Source of the DNA: JADKAV01 sp963704075
GTDB taxonomy: Bacteria > Actinomycetota > Actinomycetes > S36-B12 > UBA10799
Reading direction: 5' to 3'
DNA: 64,000 nucleotides
Assembly (NCBI GenBank): GCA_963704075.1
Contig: CAVPGV010000011.1
Span: forward strand, 1-64,000
Shown here: piece after piece, positions 35,520-45,330 of the stretch
Position numbering within the stretch: position 1 is the first letter of the stretch
Layout of the letters: every line of letters starts with the position of its first letter
Position numbers and translations under genes: made by a program
The notes under the pieces: generated by a model
What the model saw: only the letters and a program-made list of their open reading frames with translations
The model's database searches: none
What the model was told of the DNA's origin: nothing

Positions 35520-36998
35520 ATGGTCGCAGGCCAATGGATCGCCGGCAAGGCGGTAGCAGGTTCGGGGGACCCTCTGGACATTCTCAACCCCGCCACGGGT
35601 GAGGTGGTCGACACCGTCACCCTGGCCACCGCCGGCGATGTGGACGCAGCCGTCGCGGCCGCCAAGGCCGCATTCCAGGGGTGGTCGACCGCCACCCCCG
35701 CCGAACGCAGCACCGTCCTGCACGACCTCGCCGCCAGGATGTCCGCACGTGCTGAGGAGTACGTGCGCATCGAGTCCGCCCAGGCCGGCAAGCCGATCCG
35801 CCTCGCCCGCGAGTTCGACGTACCGGGCTCCATCGACAACGCAGAGTTCTTCGCCGGCGCCGCCCGCCACCTGCAAGGGTCGGCCGCTGCCGAATGGGAC
35901 GGCACGCACACCTCGACAGTGCGCCGCGAGGCCGTCGGCGTCGTCGGGTCGATCGCCCCTTGGAACTACCCCTTGCAGATGGCGATGTGGAAGATGCTGC
36001 CGGCCGTCGCGGCGGGCAACACCATCGTGCTCAAACCCAGCGAACTGACTCCCCTGACCACTCTCATGCTGGCCGAGGACGCGACCGCCGCCGGCATGCC
36101 CGACGGCGTGTTCAACGTGGTCACCGGCACCGGTCCGGTGGCCGGTGAGGCTCTGATCGGGCATCCGGACGTGCGGATGATCTCCTTCACCGGGTCCACC
36201 CGCGTGGGACATCGGGTGGCGGAGGTCGCCACCGCCGGGCTGAAGCGACTGCATCTCGAACTCGGCGGCAAGGCCCCGTTCGTGGTGTTCGAGGACGCCG
36301 ACCTCGAGGCCGCTATCCAGGGTGCGGTGGCGGCGAGCCTGATCAACACCGGGCAGGACTGCACCGCGGCCACCCGTGCCTACGTGCACCGCAGCCTGTA
36401 CGAGGACTTCGTCGACGGGGTCGCCACGGTGATGCGCGACGTGGTCCTCGGCGATACCTCGCAGGACTCCACCGACATCGGTCCGCTGATCAGTGCCGCA
36501 CAGCAGCAGAAAGTCGCGGCCATGGTCGAACGTGCGGTGGCCGACGGGGCGAAGATCGCCTGCGGCGGTTCGATCCCGCAGTCCCCCGGCTCGTTCTACG
36601 CCCCGACACTGGTCACCGACGCCGCTCAGGACTCCGAGATCGTGCAAGAAGAGGTCTTCGGGCCGGTCCTGGTCGCCCTGCCGTTCGACGACGACGACGA
36701 GGCGATCCGCTTGGCCAATGACACGCCCTACGGCCTGGCCGCGTCGGCCTGGACCACCGATGTGGTGCGCGCTCACAGGGCCAGCCGGGAGATCCAGGCC
36801 GGCTGCGTGTGGATCAACGACCACATCCCGATCGTGTCCGAGATGCCCCACGGCGGGTTCAAACAATCGGGCTTCGGCAAGGACATGAGCATGTACTCCT
36901 TCGAGGAGTACACCCAGGTCAAACACGTCAGCATGGACATCACGGGGGAAAGCCACAAGCCGTGGCATCGCACAATCTTCGCCGAGCAGCACGACTGA
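35520..36998 (+). CDS. Aminobutyraldehyde dehydrogenase-like aldehyde dehydrogenase
   Basis: 492-aa NAD-dependent dehydrogenase, probably oxidising 4-aminobutanal (or 3-aminopropanal) to GABA (or beta-alanine). The ATG at 35520 follows AGGAGA. Catalytic Glu lies in LHLELGGKAPFVVFEDADL (about residue 246), catalytic Cys in NTGQDCTAATR (about 280), and the Rossmann part has SIAPWNYPLQMAMWK and SFTGSTRVG. The C-terminal motif MPHGGFKQSGFGKDMSMYS is typical of gamma-aminobutyraldehyde dehydrogenases (PatD/Prr type). It heads the polyamine block, 41 bp before PotD. Confidence 0.9.
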   Translation: MVAGQWIAGKAVAGSGDPLDILNPATGEVVDTVTLATAGDVDAAVAAAKAAFQGWSTATPAERSTVLHDLAARMSARAEEYVRIESAQAGKPIRLAREFDVPGSIDNAEFFAGAARHLQGSAAAEWDGTHTSTVRREAVGVVGSIAPWNYPLQMAMWKMLPAVAAGNTIVLKPSELTPLTTLMLAEDATAAGMPDGVFNVVTGTGPVAGEALIGHPDVRMISFTGSTRVGHRVAEVATAGLKRLHLELGGKAPFVVFEDADLEAAIQGAVAASLINTGQDCTAATRAYVHRSLYEDFVDGVATVMRDVVLGDTSQDSTDIGPLISAAQQQKVAAMVERAVADGAKIACGGSIPQSPGSFYAPTLVTDAAQDSEIVQEEVFGPVLVALPFDDDDEAIRLANDTPYGLAASAWTTDVVRAHRASREIQAGCVWINDHIPIVSEMPHGGFKQSGFGKDMSMYSFEEYTQVKHVSMDITGESHKPWHRTIFAEQHD

Positions 36999-37039
36999 CC
37001 ACTAAGGTAATGCCCAACAACTCCCAGGGAGATCGAAAA

Positions 37040-38236
37040 GTGACCGCCAAACACCCAGACCCCAAGATCGAGTTCCTCCGTCAAGCGATGTCCCGCCGGG
37101 GCTTCCTCGGAGCCGTGGGCGCGACCGGCGCAGCAGCCGCGCTCGCCGCGTGCGGCACCGGAGGATCCACCTCGGGTGACACCACCGGGGGCGACAGCGG
37201 CGGGGGTGACAACAAGACCATCACGTGGGCCAACTGGACCCTCTATCTGGACTACGACGAGGAGTCGCGCACCTTCCCGACCCTCGTGGCCTTCGAGGAG
37301 GAGACCGGCTACACCGTCGAGTACCGCGAGGACATCGACGACAACGTCACCTTCAACGGCAAGGTCGCTCCGCAGCTGGCCAACGGCCAGAACATCGGCT
37401 ACGACCTGGTGACGCCCACCGACTGGCTCGTCGCGGAGTGGATCGCCAAGGGCTTCGCCGCCGAGATCGATGCGGCGAACGTGCCGAACAAGTCCAACAT
37501 CCTGCCGGCCCTCAACGACGTCGAATTCGACCCGGGCCGCCAGTACTCGCTGACCTGGCAGTCCGGCTTCGGCGGCCTGGCCTGGAACAAGGAGCGGGTT
37601 CCCAACGGCCTGAACTCCGTGGACGACCTGTGGGCGCCTGAGCTGAAGGGCAAGGTCGTCGTGCTCTCGGAGATGCGCGACACCGTCGGCCTGATCATGA
37701 TGAGCCAAGGTGTGGCCATCGACCAGCCGTTCACCGAGGAGCAGTTCAACGCCGCGCTGGCCGTCCTGCAGGAGCAGGTCGACTCCGGTCAGGTCAAGCA
37801 GGTCAAGGGCAACTCCTACAAGGAGGACCTGATCAACGAGCAGGCCTGGGCGGCCATCGGCTGGTCGGGCGACATCTTCCAGATCAACGCCGAAGAGGGC
37901 GACAAGTGGGACTTCGCGCTGCCCGACACCGGCGGCACCCTGTGGTCGGACAACCTGCTGATCCCGACGACCGCGACCAACAAGGCCGGCGCCGAGGCGC
38001 TCATGGACTACTACTACCGCCCGGACGTGGCCGCCCAGGTCGCTGCGTACGTCAACTACGTGTGCCCGGTGCAGGGTGCGCAGGAGGAGATGCAGAAGAT
38101 CGACCCGGAACTGGCCCAGAGCGAGTGGATCTTCCCGACCGACGCGATCCTGAGCAACGCGCAGGTCTTCCGGCCGCTCACGCCCGAAGAACAGGCCGCC
38201 TACTCCGAGGCCTTCGGCCGAGTGATCCAGGGCTGA
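37040..38236 (+). CDS. potD: ABC transporter polyamine-binding lipoprotein (PotD type), copy 1
   Basis: 398-aa extracytoplasmic receptor. GTG 37040 follows GGGAG; the signal has a twin-arginine motif SRRGFLG and lipobox ALAAC, so it is probably Tat-exported and lipid-anchored. After a Gly/Ser/Thr linker, the bilobed domain begins ITWANWTLYLDYDE and contains YDLVTPTDWLVAEW, FDPGRQYSLTWQSG and AAIGWSGDIFQINAEEG, with aromatic and acidic residues like those binding amine groups in PotD/PotF. It is followed one base later by potA. A paralogue (44182-45330) shares most of its length. Confidence 0.9.
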   Translation: MTAKHPDPKIEFLRQAMSRRGFLGAVGATGAAAALAACGTGGSTSGDTTGGDSGGGDNKTITWANWTLYLDYDEESRTFPTLVAFEEETGYTVEYREDIDDNVTFNGKVAPQLANGQNIGYDLVTPTDWLVAEWIAKGFAAEIDAANVPNKSNILPALNDVEFDPGRQYSLTWQSGFGGLAWNKERVPNGLNSVDDLWAPELKGKVVVLSEMRDTVGLIMMSQGVAIDQPFTEEQFNAALAVLQEQVDSGQVKQVKGNSYKEDLINEQAWAAIGWSGDIFQINAEEGDKWDFALPDTGGTLWSDNLLIPTTATNKAGAEALMDYYYRPDVAAQVAAYVNYVCPVQGAQEEMQKIDPELAQSEWIFPTDAILSNAQVFRPLTPEEQAAYSEAFGRVIQG

Positions 38237-38237
38237 C

Positions 38238-39400
38238 ATGGCTAAGCGCGACATCACGCAGGCAGAAGGCGACCTGTTCCTGCAGAACCTCACCAAGTCC
38301 TTCGGGGACTTCAAGGCCGTCAACGATCTGTCGTTGCAGGTGCCGCAGGGCTCGTTCTTCGCCCTGCTCGGGCCCTCCGGCTGCGGCAAGACGACCACTC
38401 TGCGGATGGTGGCGGGTCTGGAGGATCCCACGGCCGGCACCATCCGCATCGGTGACGCCGACATCACCTACGCCAAGCCGTACTCCCGTCCGGTGAACAC
38501 GGTCTTCCAGAACTACGCCCTGTTCCCGCACATGGACATCTTCGAGAACGTGGCGTTCGGGTTGAAACGACGCGGGCGTCAAGGACACGCAGAAGCAGGT
38601 CGAGGACGCTCTGGAACTCATCCAGTTGTCCTCGGTGGCCAAGCGCAAGCCGACCCAGTTGTCCGGTGGGCAGCAGCAGCGGGTGGCCCTGGCCCGGGCG
38701 ATCGTCAACCGCCCGGCGGTGCTCCTGCTCGACGAACCGCTGGGCGCCTTGGACCTCAAACTGCGCCGCCAGATGCAGTTGGAGCTCAAGCGCATCCAGA
38801 CCGAGGTCGGGTCTGACGTTCATCCACGTGACACACGACCAGGAGGAGGCCATGACCATGGCCGACACCGTGGCGGTGATGAACGAGGGTGTCATCGAGC
38901 AGATGGGACCACCCACCGAACTGTACGAGTCGCCGAAGACGGCATTCGTGGCCAACTTCCTCGGCCAGTCGAACCTGTTCCCGGCCAAGGTGGTCGAACT
39001 GACCGGCGAGGACCTGATCCTGGAGGACATCCGACGGGCGATTCATCATGCCCATGAACCGGGTCTCCGACCGGGTGGCCACAACGGCCGGAACCCAGGT
39101 GCTCGTCGGGGTGCGGCCGGAGAAGATCTCGATCGAACGACTGTCCGAGGCCGGGGATACCCCCGACGCACGGCAACTTCGTCGACGGTGACGTGCACGA
39201 GCATGAGCTTCCTGGGGGTCAGCACGCAGTACGAGGTGCGCACCAAGGGCGGCGACATGATCAACGTCTTCGCGCAGAACCTCGACGTGCACAACGTCCT
39301 GCCCCCGGGCACCGAGGTGCGCCTCACCTGGCTGCCCCACCACGGCTTCGTGCTCGGCGGCAGCGAGGACATCCACGCGGGCATGGATCAGGCCGACTGA
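38238..39400 (+). CDS. potA: Polyamine ABC transporter ATPase (PotA type), five +1 frame breaks
   Basis: About 385 aa when five extra bases are removed: near 38574-38576 (GGG), 38809-38811 (GGG), 39036-39038 (GGG), within the C run at about 39160-39164, and near 39204-39206. All motifs are intact: Walker A GPSGCGKTTT, Q-loop FQNYALFPHMDI, signature LSGGQQQRVALARA, Walker B VLLLDEPLGALD, H-loop IHVTHDQEEAM, and a C-terminal TOBE region (VLVGVRPEKISIERL, FLGVSTQYEVRTKGGD). The nucleotide count (1163) equals 386 codons plus five. Conserved content between the breaks argues for sequence error, but local decay cannot be excluded. It sits between potD and potB. Confidence 0.85.
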
Positions 39401-40318
39401 TGTCCGTCGCAGCAGCCATCGGCGACACACTCAACGAAGAACACAAGCCGGAACCGCCTCAATCGCAGGGGCAAGTTCGTCCCCTACCTGTTGATGCTTC
39501 CCGGCCTTCTGTGGCTGGCGATCTTCTTCGTCGTTCCGATCGCGTCGTTGTTCCTGACCAGCCTGCAGACTCCGGTCCCGGGTGGTCAGGTCGGCGAGTT
39601 CGAGCAGACGTTCAACTTCGCGAACTACGTCGACACACTGACCGACAGCACCTACTACATCCCGCTGATCCGGTCGTTCGTGTACTCCGGGATCGCAACG
39701 CTGCTCGCGCTGGCCATCGGCTATCCGTTGGCGTACGCGATCGCGTTCAAGTCGGGCAAGAACCGCAACCTGCTGCTCGTCATGGTGATCGCGCCGTTCT
39801 TCGTATCGTTCATCCTGCGCACCATCGCCTGGCGGCAGATCCTCGCCGACGAGGGTTTCGTCGTCGGGATCCTGCGCTCCGTGGGTCTGATCGGGGAGAC
39901 CGGTGGACTGTATCCGTCCGCCTTCGCGGTGATCATGGGTCTGACGTACAACTTCCTGCCGTTCATGACTCTGCCGATCTACGCGAGTCTCGAGCGGGTC
40001 GATCCGCGGCTGATCGAGGCATCGGGCGACCTGTACGCGCATCCGTTCACCGGTTTCCGCAAGGTGACGTTCCCGCTGTCCATGCCCGGCGTCGTGGCCG
40101 GCACCCTGCTCACTTTCATCCCCGCCGCCGGTGACTACGTCAATGCGGCCCTGCTGGGCAGACCGTCGAACACCATGATCGGTAACCGCATCGAGTTCAC
40201 CTTCCTGAGTGTCAACGACTACCCGACGGCCGCTGTGCTGTCGTTCATCCTCATGGCGTGCATCCTGGCGATGGTCCTGGTCTATGTCCGCCGCGTGGGA
40301 ACGGAGGACCTGGTATGA
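39400..40318 (+). CDS. potB: Polyamine ABC transporter permease (PotB type), one frameshift
   Basis: About 305 aa. ATG 39400 overlaps the potA stop by one base. An extra G in the GGGG run at about 39469-39472 separates the cytoplasmic start (MSVAAAIGDTLNEEHKPEP) from the first helix (KFVPYLLMLPGLLWLAIFF). Six helices and the cytoplasmic EAA-type loop (EASGDLYAHPFTGFRKVTFP) are present. It forms the membrane pore with PotC. The stop overlaps potC by 4 bp (ATGA). Confidence 0.9.
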
Positions 40319-41142
40319 GTTCGCCCACCGCCACCAAGCCCCCTCTCGGCTTCCGGATCCGGTCGTGGCTCGGGGACAACGCCCTGCGCTTCTACGCGGT
40401 GATCGCGTTCATCTACCTGCTCCTGCCGGTGGCATACACGTTCGCGTTCTCGTTCAACGACGCGGGCCGTACGAACCTGGTGTGGAACAGCTTCACGCTG
40501 GACAACTGGCTCAACCCCTGCGGCGCACCGCAGGTGTGCCCGTCCGTGGTGAACTCGATCACGGTCGCGCTGATCGTGACGTTGGTCTCGACCATCCTGG
40601 GCACGCTGATCGCCTTCTCGTTGGTGCGCTACCGCTTCCGCGGCCGCGCGACGACGAACCTGCTGATCTTCCTGCCGATGGCCACCCCCGAGGTGGTCCT
40701 CGGTTCCTCCCTGCTGGCACTGTTCCTCAACGTGTTCGTGCCGCTGGGCTTCAGCACCGTGGTGATCGCGCACATCATGTTCTGCATCAGCTTCGTGGTG
40801 GTCACGGTGAAGGCCCGGCTCGCGAGTCTGGATCCGCGCCTCGAGCAGGCCGCGATGGACCTGTACGCCAGCGAGCGGGAGGCGTTCCGGCGCATCACGT
40901 TGCCGCTGGTGGCCCCGGGCATCGCGGCGGCGGGCCTCCTGGCGTTCTCGCTGAGTTTCGACGACTTCATCATCACGAACTTCAACTCCGGGCAGTTCAC
41001 GACGTTCCCGAAGTTCGTGTACGTGTCGGCGACCCGCGGGATCCCGGCGCAGGCCAATGTCATCGCCTCCGCGATGTTCTTCATCGCACTGGCGATCGTG
41101 CTGATCTCGCAGTTGTCGTCCAGGCGGCGGAAGATCGTCTGA
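40315..41142 (+). CDS. potC: Polyamine ABC transporter permease (PotC type)
   Basis: 275 aa with six predicted helices and the EAA loop EQAAMDLYASEREAFRRITL that contacts the ATPase. ATG 40315 overlaps potB; the stop shares one base with the start of the FAD oxidase gene, so transport and oxidation genes are translationally linked. The external loop includes a CGAPQVCPS stretch with two cysteines. Length fits PotC (about 265 aa). Confidence 0.93.
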   Translation: MSSPTATKPPLGFRIRSWLGDNALRFYAVIAFIYLLLPVAYTFAFSFNDAGRTNLVWNSFTLDNWLNPCGAPQVCPSVVNSITVALIVTLVSTILGTLIAFSLVRYRFRGRATTNLLIFLPMATPEVVLGSSLLALFLNVFVPLGFSTVVIAHIMFCISFVVVTVKARLASLDPRLEQAAMDLYASEREAFRRITLPLVAPGIAAAGLLAFSLSFDDFIITNFNSGQFTTFPKFVYVSATRGIPAQANVIASAMFFIALAIVLISQLSSRRRKIV

Positions 41143-42557
41143 TGCCGTTCGCCCAGACCGCGGGCGATCGAGCTCGAGCAGCACTTTCGCTCACCCGCCA
41201 CGAGCCCTTCTGGCTGGCGCATCCCGACCGGCCGGATGCGCGGCCCTCGCTGGAAGGCGTCACCCGAGCCGACCTGGTCGTGGTGGGTGCGGGCCTTTCC
41301 GGGTTGTGGACGGCTGTGCGGGCGAAACAGAGGCACCCCGAACTGGATGTGGTGCTGCTGGAGGGGGGCCGTATCGCGGGCAGCGCCTCCGGGCGCAACG
41401 GCGGTTTCGTCGCGGCGTCCATCACCCACGGACACCTCAACGGCATCGAGAGATGGCCCGACGAGTTCGGACAGTTGCACCGCATGGGCCTGGAGAACCT
41501 GCGCGGCATCGAGCAGACGATCGCAGATCATGGCATCGACTGCGGCTACCGTCCGGCCGGCGAATTGCAGGTGGTCACTGAGCAGTACCAGCTCGAGCAT
41601 GCCGTCGATCACGTCGAGCAGGCCCGGCAGTACGGCGTCGACCTCGAGTTCTGGGACGCCGAACGGATCCAGGCCGAGGTCCACTCCCCCACCTACCTCG
41701 GCGCCATCCACGATCCGGACGTCGGCATCGTGGACCCGGCACGCCTCAGTTGGGGGCTGGCCCGGGTCGCGGAGGACCTCGGCGTTCGCATCCACGAACA
41801 CAGCGGCGTCGAGGCGCTGACCTCCACCGAGGTGGGCATGTCCGTGCGGACGTTCGGTGGCCGGGTCGAGGCGGGCATGGTGGCGCTGACCACCGCTGCC
41901 CACGCCCCGCTGCTGAAACGACTGACTGCCTTCGTGGTCCCCGTCTTCGACCATGTCGTCATGACCGCCCCGCTTCCGGCACGGACCCTGGAGGAGATCG
42001 GGTGGGCGGGCCGTCAGGGCATCGGTGACTCCGGCAACCAGTTCCACTACTACCGGCTCACCGAGGACGATCGGATCCTGTTCGGGGGCTACGACGCGGT
42101 CTACGAGGCCGGTGAGCGACCGGGCTCGCACCTCGAGCGCGACGACGAACTCACCGCCCGCTTGGTCCAGCACCTGCACGACACGTTCCCGGCGGTGGCC
42201 GAGCTGCCCATCGATTTCGCGTGGGCCGGAGCCATCGACACCTGCTCGCGGTTCAGTGCGTTCTGGGGCTCGGCGTACAAGGGGCGGGTGGCCTACGTAG
42301 TCGGCTTCACCGGACTCGGAGTGGGAGCCTCACGCTTCGGCGCGGACGTCGTTCTGGACAAGCTGTTCCACGAACGCACCGAACGCACCGCGCTGAAGAT
42401 GGTCCGCAGCAAGCCCCTGCCGTTCCCGCCGGAGCCTGCGCGACAATTGGTCATCGACATGACTCGGCGTTCCCTGGCCAAGGCCGACGAGCAGCAGGGC
42501 CGACGCGACGTGTGGTTGAAGACGCTCGACCGGCTGGGATTGGGTTTCGACAGTTAG
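41142..42557 (+). CDS. FAD-dependent amine oxidase (DAO / gamma-glutamylputrescine oxidase-like)
   Basis: 471-aa flavoenzyme. The dinucleotide motif is DLVVVGAGLSGLWTAVRAK, followed by GGRIAGSASGRNGGF, a hallmark of the DadA/PuuB group, and a C-terminal GFTGLGVGASRFGADVVLD closing the FAD site. It probably oxidises a C-N bond in putrescine, a longer polyamine or a glutamylated form. No glutamate-putrescine ligase (PuuA) gene is seen, which favours a free amine. It overlaps potC by one base. A second FAD oxidase lies at 48100-49327. Confidence 0.88.
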   Translation: MPFAQTAGDRARAALSLTRHEPFWLAHPDRPDARPSLEGVTRADLVVVGAGLSGLWTAVRAKQRHPELDVVLLEGGRIAGSASGRNGGFVAASITHGHLNGIERWPDEFGQLHRMGLENLRGIEQTIADHGIDCGYRPAGELQVVTEQYQLEHAVDHVEQARQYGVDLEFWDAERIQAEVHSPTYLGAIHDPDVGIVDPARLSWGLARVAEDLGVRIHEHSGVEALTSTEVGMSVRTFGGRVEAGMVALTTAAHAPLLKRLTAFVVPVFDHVVMTAPLPARTLEEIGWAGRQGIGDSGNQFHYYRLTEDDRILFGGYDAVYEAGERPGSHLERDDELTARLVQHLHDTFPAVAELPIDFAWAGAIDTCSRFSAFWGSAYKGRVAYVVGFTGLGVGASRFGADVVLDKLFHERTERTALKMVRSKPLPFPPEPARQLVIDMTRRSLAKADEQQGRRDVWLKTLDRLGLGFDS

Positions 42558-42596
42558 CACGACCGGTCACCACCGGCTTACACAGGAGAGATAGCA

Positions 42597-44091
42597 ATGG
42601 CAACGTCCATCACCCACTGGATCGACGGACGCACCTGGGACGGACCCGCGCAGCGCCACGGGGACGTCTACGACCCGGCCACCGGAGAGATCACCAAGAC
42701 CGTCGACTTCGCCTCGGTCGACGACGTCAACGCCGCGGTGGCGTCGGCGAGGTCCGCCTTCGCCACGTGGGGCCGCTCCACGCTGGCCAAGCGCATGGAG
42801 ATCCTGTTCAAGCTTCCGCGAGTTGCTCAACGCCAACAAGCAGGAGCTCGCCGAGATCATCACCAGCGAGCACGGCAAGGTCGTGTCGGATGCGCTCGGC
42901 GAGGTCAGCCGCGGGCAAGAGGTCGTCGAGTTCGCGTGCGGCAACGCACATCTGCTCAAGGGCGCATACTCCGAGCAGGTCTCCACCGGGGTGGACGTGT
43001 ACAGCCTGCGCCAACCCCTCGGTGTGGTCGGCATCATCTCCCCCTTCAACTTCCCGGCGATGGTGCCGATGTGGTTCTTCCCGATCGCGATCGCCGCCGG
43101 CAACACCGTCGTTCTCAAGCCGTCCGAGAAGGACCCGTCCGCGGCCATGTTCATGGCTGACCTGTGGAAGCAGGCGGGCCTGCCGGACGGGGTCTTCAAC
43201 GTCGTGCATGGTGACAAGGTGGCCGTGGACACGCTGCTCACACACCCGGACGTCGCATCGATCTCCTTCGTCGGATCGACCCCGATCGCGCAGTACGTGT
43301 ACGAGACCGGGACCGCCCACGGCAAGCGGGTGCAGGCTCTCGGCGGCGCCAAGAACCACATGCTCGTCCTGCCCGACGCAGACCTCGAACTCACCGCGGA
43401 CTCGGCCGTCAACGCAGGCTTCGGTTCCGCGGGAGAACGCTGCATGGCGATCTCGGTCATCGTCGCGGTGGAACCGGTCGCCGATGACCTGATCAAGGCG
43501 ATCCAGACCCGCATGGCGGGGCTGCGGACCGGCGACGGCCGCCGCGGGTGCGACATGGGACCGCTGGTGACCAGCGCCCACCGCGACAAGGTCGCCGGCT
43601 ATGTCGATGCGGGCGTGACCGAGGGCGCGACGCTGGTGGTGGACGGGCGTGAGGTCCAGCCCGACGGTGCCGCCGGTGGCTTCTGGCTCGGCCCCACGCT
43701 GTTCGACAACGTCACCCCGGACATGAGCATCTACACCGACGAGATCTTCGGACCGGTGCTGTCGGTCGTGCGCGTCGCGTCGTACGAAGAGGCGATGGAA
43801 CTCATCAACTCGCACCCGTACGGCAACGGCACGGCGATCTTCACCTGCGACGGCGGAGCGGCACGCAAGTTCCAGAACGAGGTGCAGGTCGGCATGATCG
43901 GGATCAACGTCCCGATCCCGGTGCCGATGGCCTACTTCTCGTTCGGCGGCTGGAAGGCCTCACTGTTCGGCGACACCCATGCGCATGGAGCGGAGGGCTT
44001 CCACTTCTTCACCCGCGGCAAGGTCGTCACCTCGCGCTGGCCGGACCCGGCGCACGGCGGCATCAACCTCGGCTTCCCGACCAACGCGTGA
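42597..44091 (+). CDS. mmsA: CoA-acylating (methyl)malonate-semialdehyde dehydrogenase, one frameshift
   Basis: About 497 aa. An extra C at about 42810-42812 splits ILFK from FRELLNANKQELAEI. The rest is the MmsA type of aldehyde dehydrogenase: PFNFPAMVPMWFFPIAIA, FVGSTPIAQYVYETG, QALGGAKNHMLVLPDADL and the catalytic GSAGERCMAISV (Cys near residue 281), a pattern that marks the CoA-dependent subfamily. It would turn malonate semialdehyde into acetyl-CoA (beta-alanine or 3-aminopropanal route) or methylmalonate semialdehyde into propionyl-CoA. It starts after AGGAGA, 39 bp from the FAD oxidase, and ends 2 bp before a long palindrome. Confidence 0.88.
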
Positions 44092-44093
44092 GC

Positions 44094-44140
44094 AAGGTTG
44101 AATGGATTCGACCAGATAGTGGTCGAATCCATTCAACCTT
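44094..44140. terminator. Perfect 21-bp inverted repeat after mmsA
   Basis: Arms at 44094-44114 and 44120-44140 are exact reverse complements with the 5-nt loop GATAG. The repeat starts 2 bp after the mmsA stop and ends 41 bp before the start of the second PotD gene. The stem is unusually long and perfect, A+T-containing in an otherwise GC-rich region, and has no following T run. It probably terminates or attenuates transcription; an operator or mobile-repeat origin is also possible. Confidence 0.7.
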
Positions 44141-44181
44141 CCGCCTCCGACCCGAATCTCACCTTGTGCGAGGCTGAACAC

Positions 44182-45330
44182 ATGAGCCGAGAACTGAGCA
44201 GACGTCACTTCATGGCGGCATTGGCCGCGACCGCCGGGCTGGCAGGCTGCGGCACACGTTCGGCTGGTCCAGCACCCTCTGTGTCGGTGAGCCAGGATCC
44301 CAACGACAAGAGCATCGTCTGGGCGAACTGGACGCTGTACTTGGACTACAACCGCAAACGGCAGGCCTACCCCACCTTGGAGAGGTTCGAGGAGCAGACC
44401 GGCTACACCGTCGAGTACCGCGAGGACATCGACGACAACGTGTCGTTCAACGGCAAGGTCGCACCGCAACTGGCCCGCGGCATGGACATCGGGTACGACC
44501 TGGTCACTCCTTCGGATTCGCTCATCGCCCCGTGGATCAAGAAGGGGTGGGCGGCGCCGCTGGACAAGGCGAACATCCCCAACGCGGTCAACCTGCTGCC
44601 CGAGTTGGAGGACGTCCCGTTCGATCCCGGCCGCGTCTACTCGTTGACCTACCAGTCCGGGTTCGGGGGTCTGGCTTGGAACAAGGAGCGCGTGCCCAAC
44701 GGCCTGCGCACCATGGATGACCTCTGGGACCCGGCACTCAAGGGGAAGGTGGTCGTGCTGTCCGAGGTGCAGGACACGGTCGGTCTGGTCATGCTCGATC
44801 AAGGCGTTGACATCACCGGCGACTTCACCGCCGACCAGTTCCTCAGCGCTTTGGCCGTGATCGAGGAACAGGTGCAGTCCGGTCAGATCAAGCAGATCAA
44901 GGGCAACTCCTACAAGGAAGACCTGATCAACGAGCAGGCATGGGCGGCGATCGGATGGTCCGGGGACATCTTCCAGATCAACGCCGAACAGGGCGACAAG
45001 TGGGACTTCGCGCTGCCTGAGAGCGGCGGCACGCTCTGGTCGGACAACTTCATCATCCCCTACACGGCGACGAACAAGGCCGGCGCTGAAGCGATCATCA
45101 ACTACTACTACGACCCCGTGGTCGCCGCCGAGGTCGCCGCCTGGGTCAACTACGTGTGTCCGGTCGACGGCGCCCGAGAGGAACTGGCCAAGACCGACCC
45201 CGAACTCGCCGACAGTGAGTGGATCTTCCCCACGCCTGAGCTGCTGGCACAGGCGCAGGTGTTCCGCGATTTCACCGCCGATGAGGAAAGGGAATACACC
45301 GCCGCCTTCGGCCGGGTCGTCCAGGGCTAG
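44182..45330 (+). CDS. ABC transporter polyamine-binding lipoprotein (PotD type), copy 2
   Basis: 382 aa. ATG 44182 is preferred because it gives a twin-arginine lipoprotein signal (LSRRHFMAA ... GLAGC); an earlier in-frame start at 44098 lies inside the palindrome and was rejected. From WANWTLYLDY on it parallels copy 1 closely (GYTVEYREDIDDN, NGKVAPQLA, GYDLVTP, GNSYKEDLINEQAWAAIGWS). Differences around the binding cleft (for example ...TPSDSLIAPW against ...TPTDWLVAEW) may change specificity. It has no permease of its own and could share PotABC. Confidence 0.9.
   Translation: MSRELSRRHFMAALAATAGLAGCGTRSAGPAPSVSVSQDPNDKSIVWANWTLYLDYNRKRQAYPTLERFEEQTGYTVEYREDIDDNVSFNGKVAPQLARGMDIGYDLVTPSDSLIAPWIKKGWAAPLDKANIPNAVNLLPELEDVPFDPGRVYSLTYQSGFGGLAWNKERVPNGLRTMDDLWDPALKGKVVVLSEVQDTVGLVMLDQGVDITGDFTADQFLSALAVIEEQVQSGQIKQIKGNSYKEDLINEQAWAAIGWSGDIFQINAEQGDKWDFALPESGGTLWSDNFIIPYTATNKAGAEAIINYYYDPVVAAEVAAWVNYVCPVDGAREELAKTDPELADSEWIFPTPELLAQAQVFRDFTADEEREYTAAFGRVVQG

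Noticed and set aside
44098..44181. Earlier start for the second PotD gene
   Set aside because: The ATG-like start lies inside the 21-bp palindrome arm and would put 28 residues in front of a normal twin-arginine lipoprotein signal.
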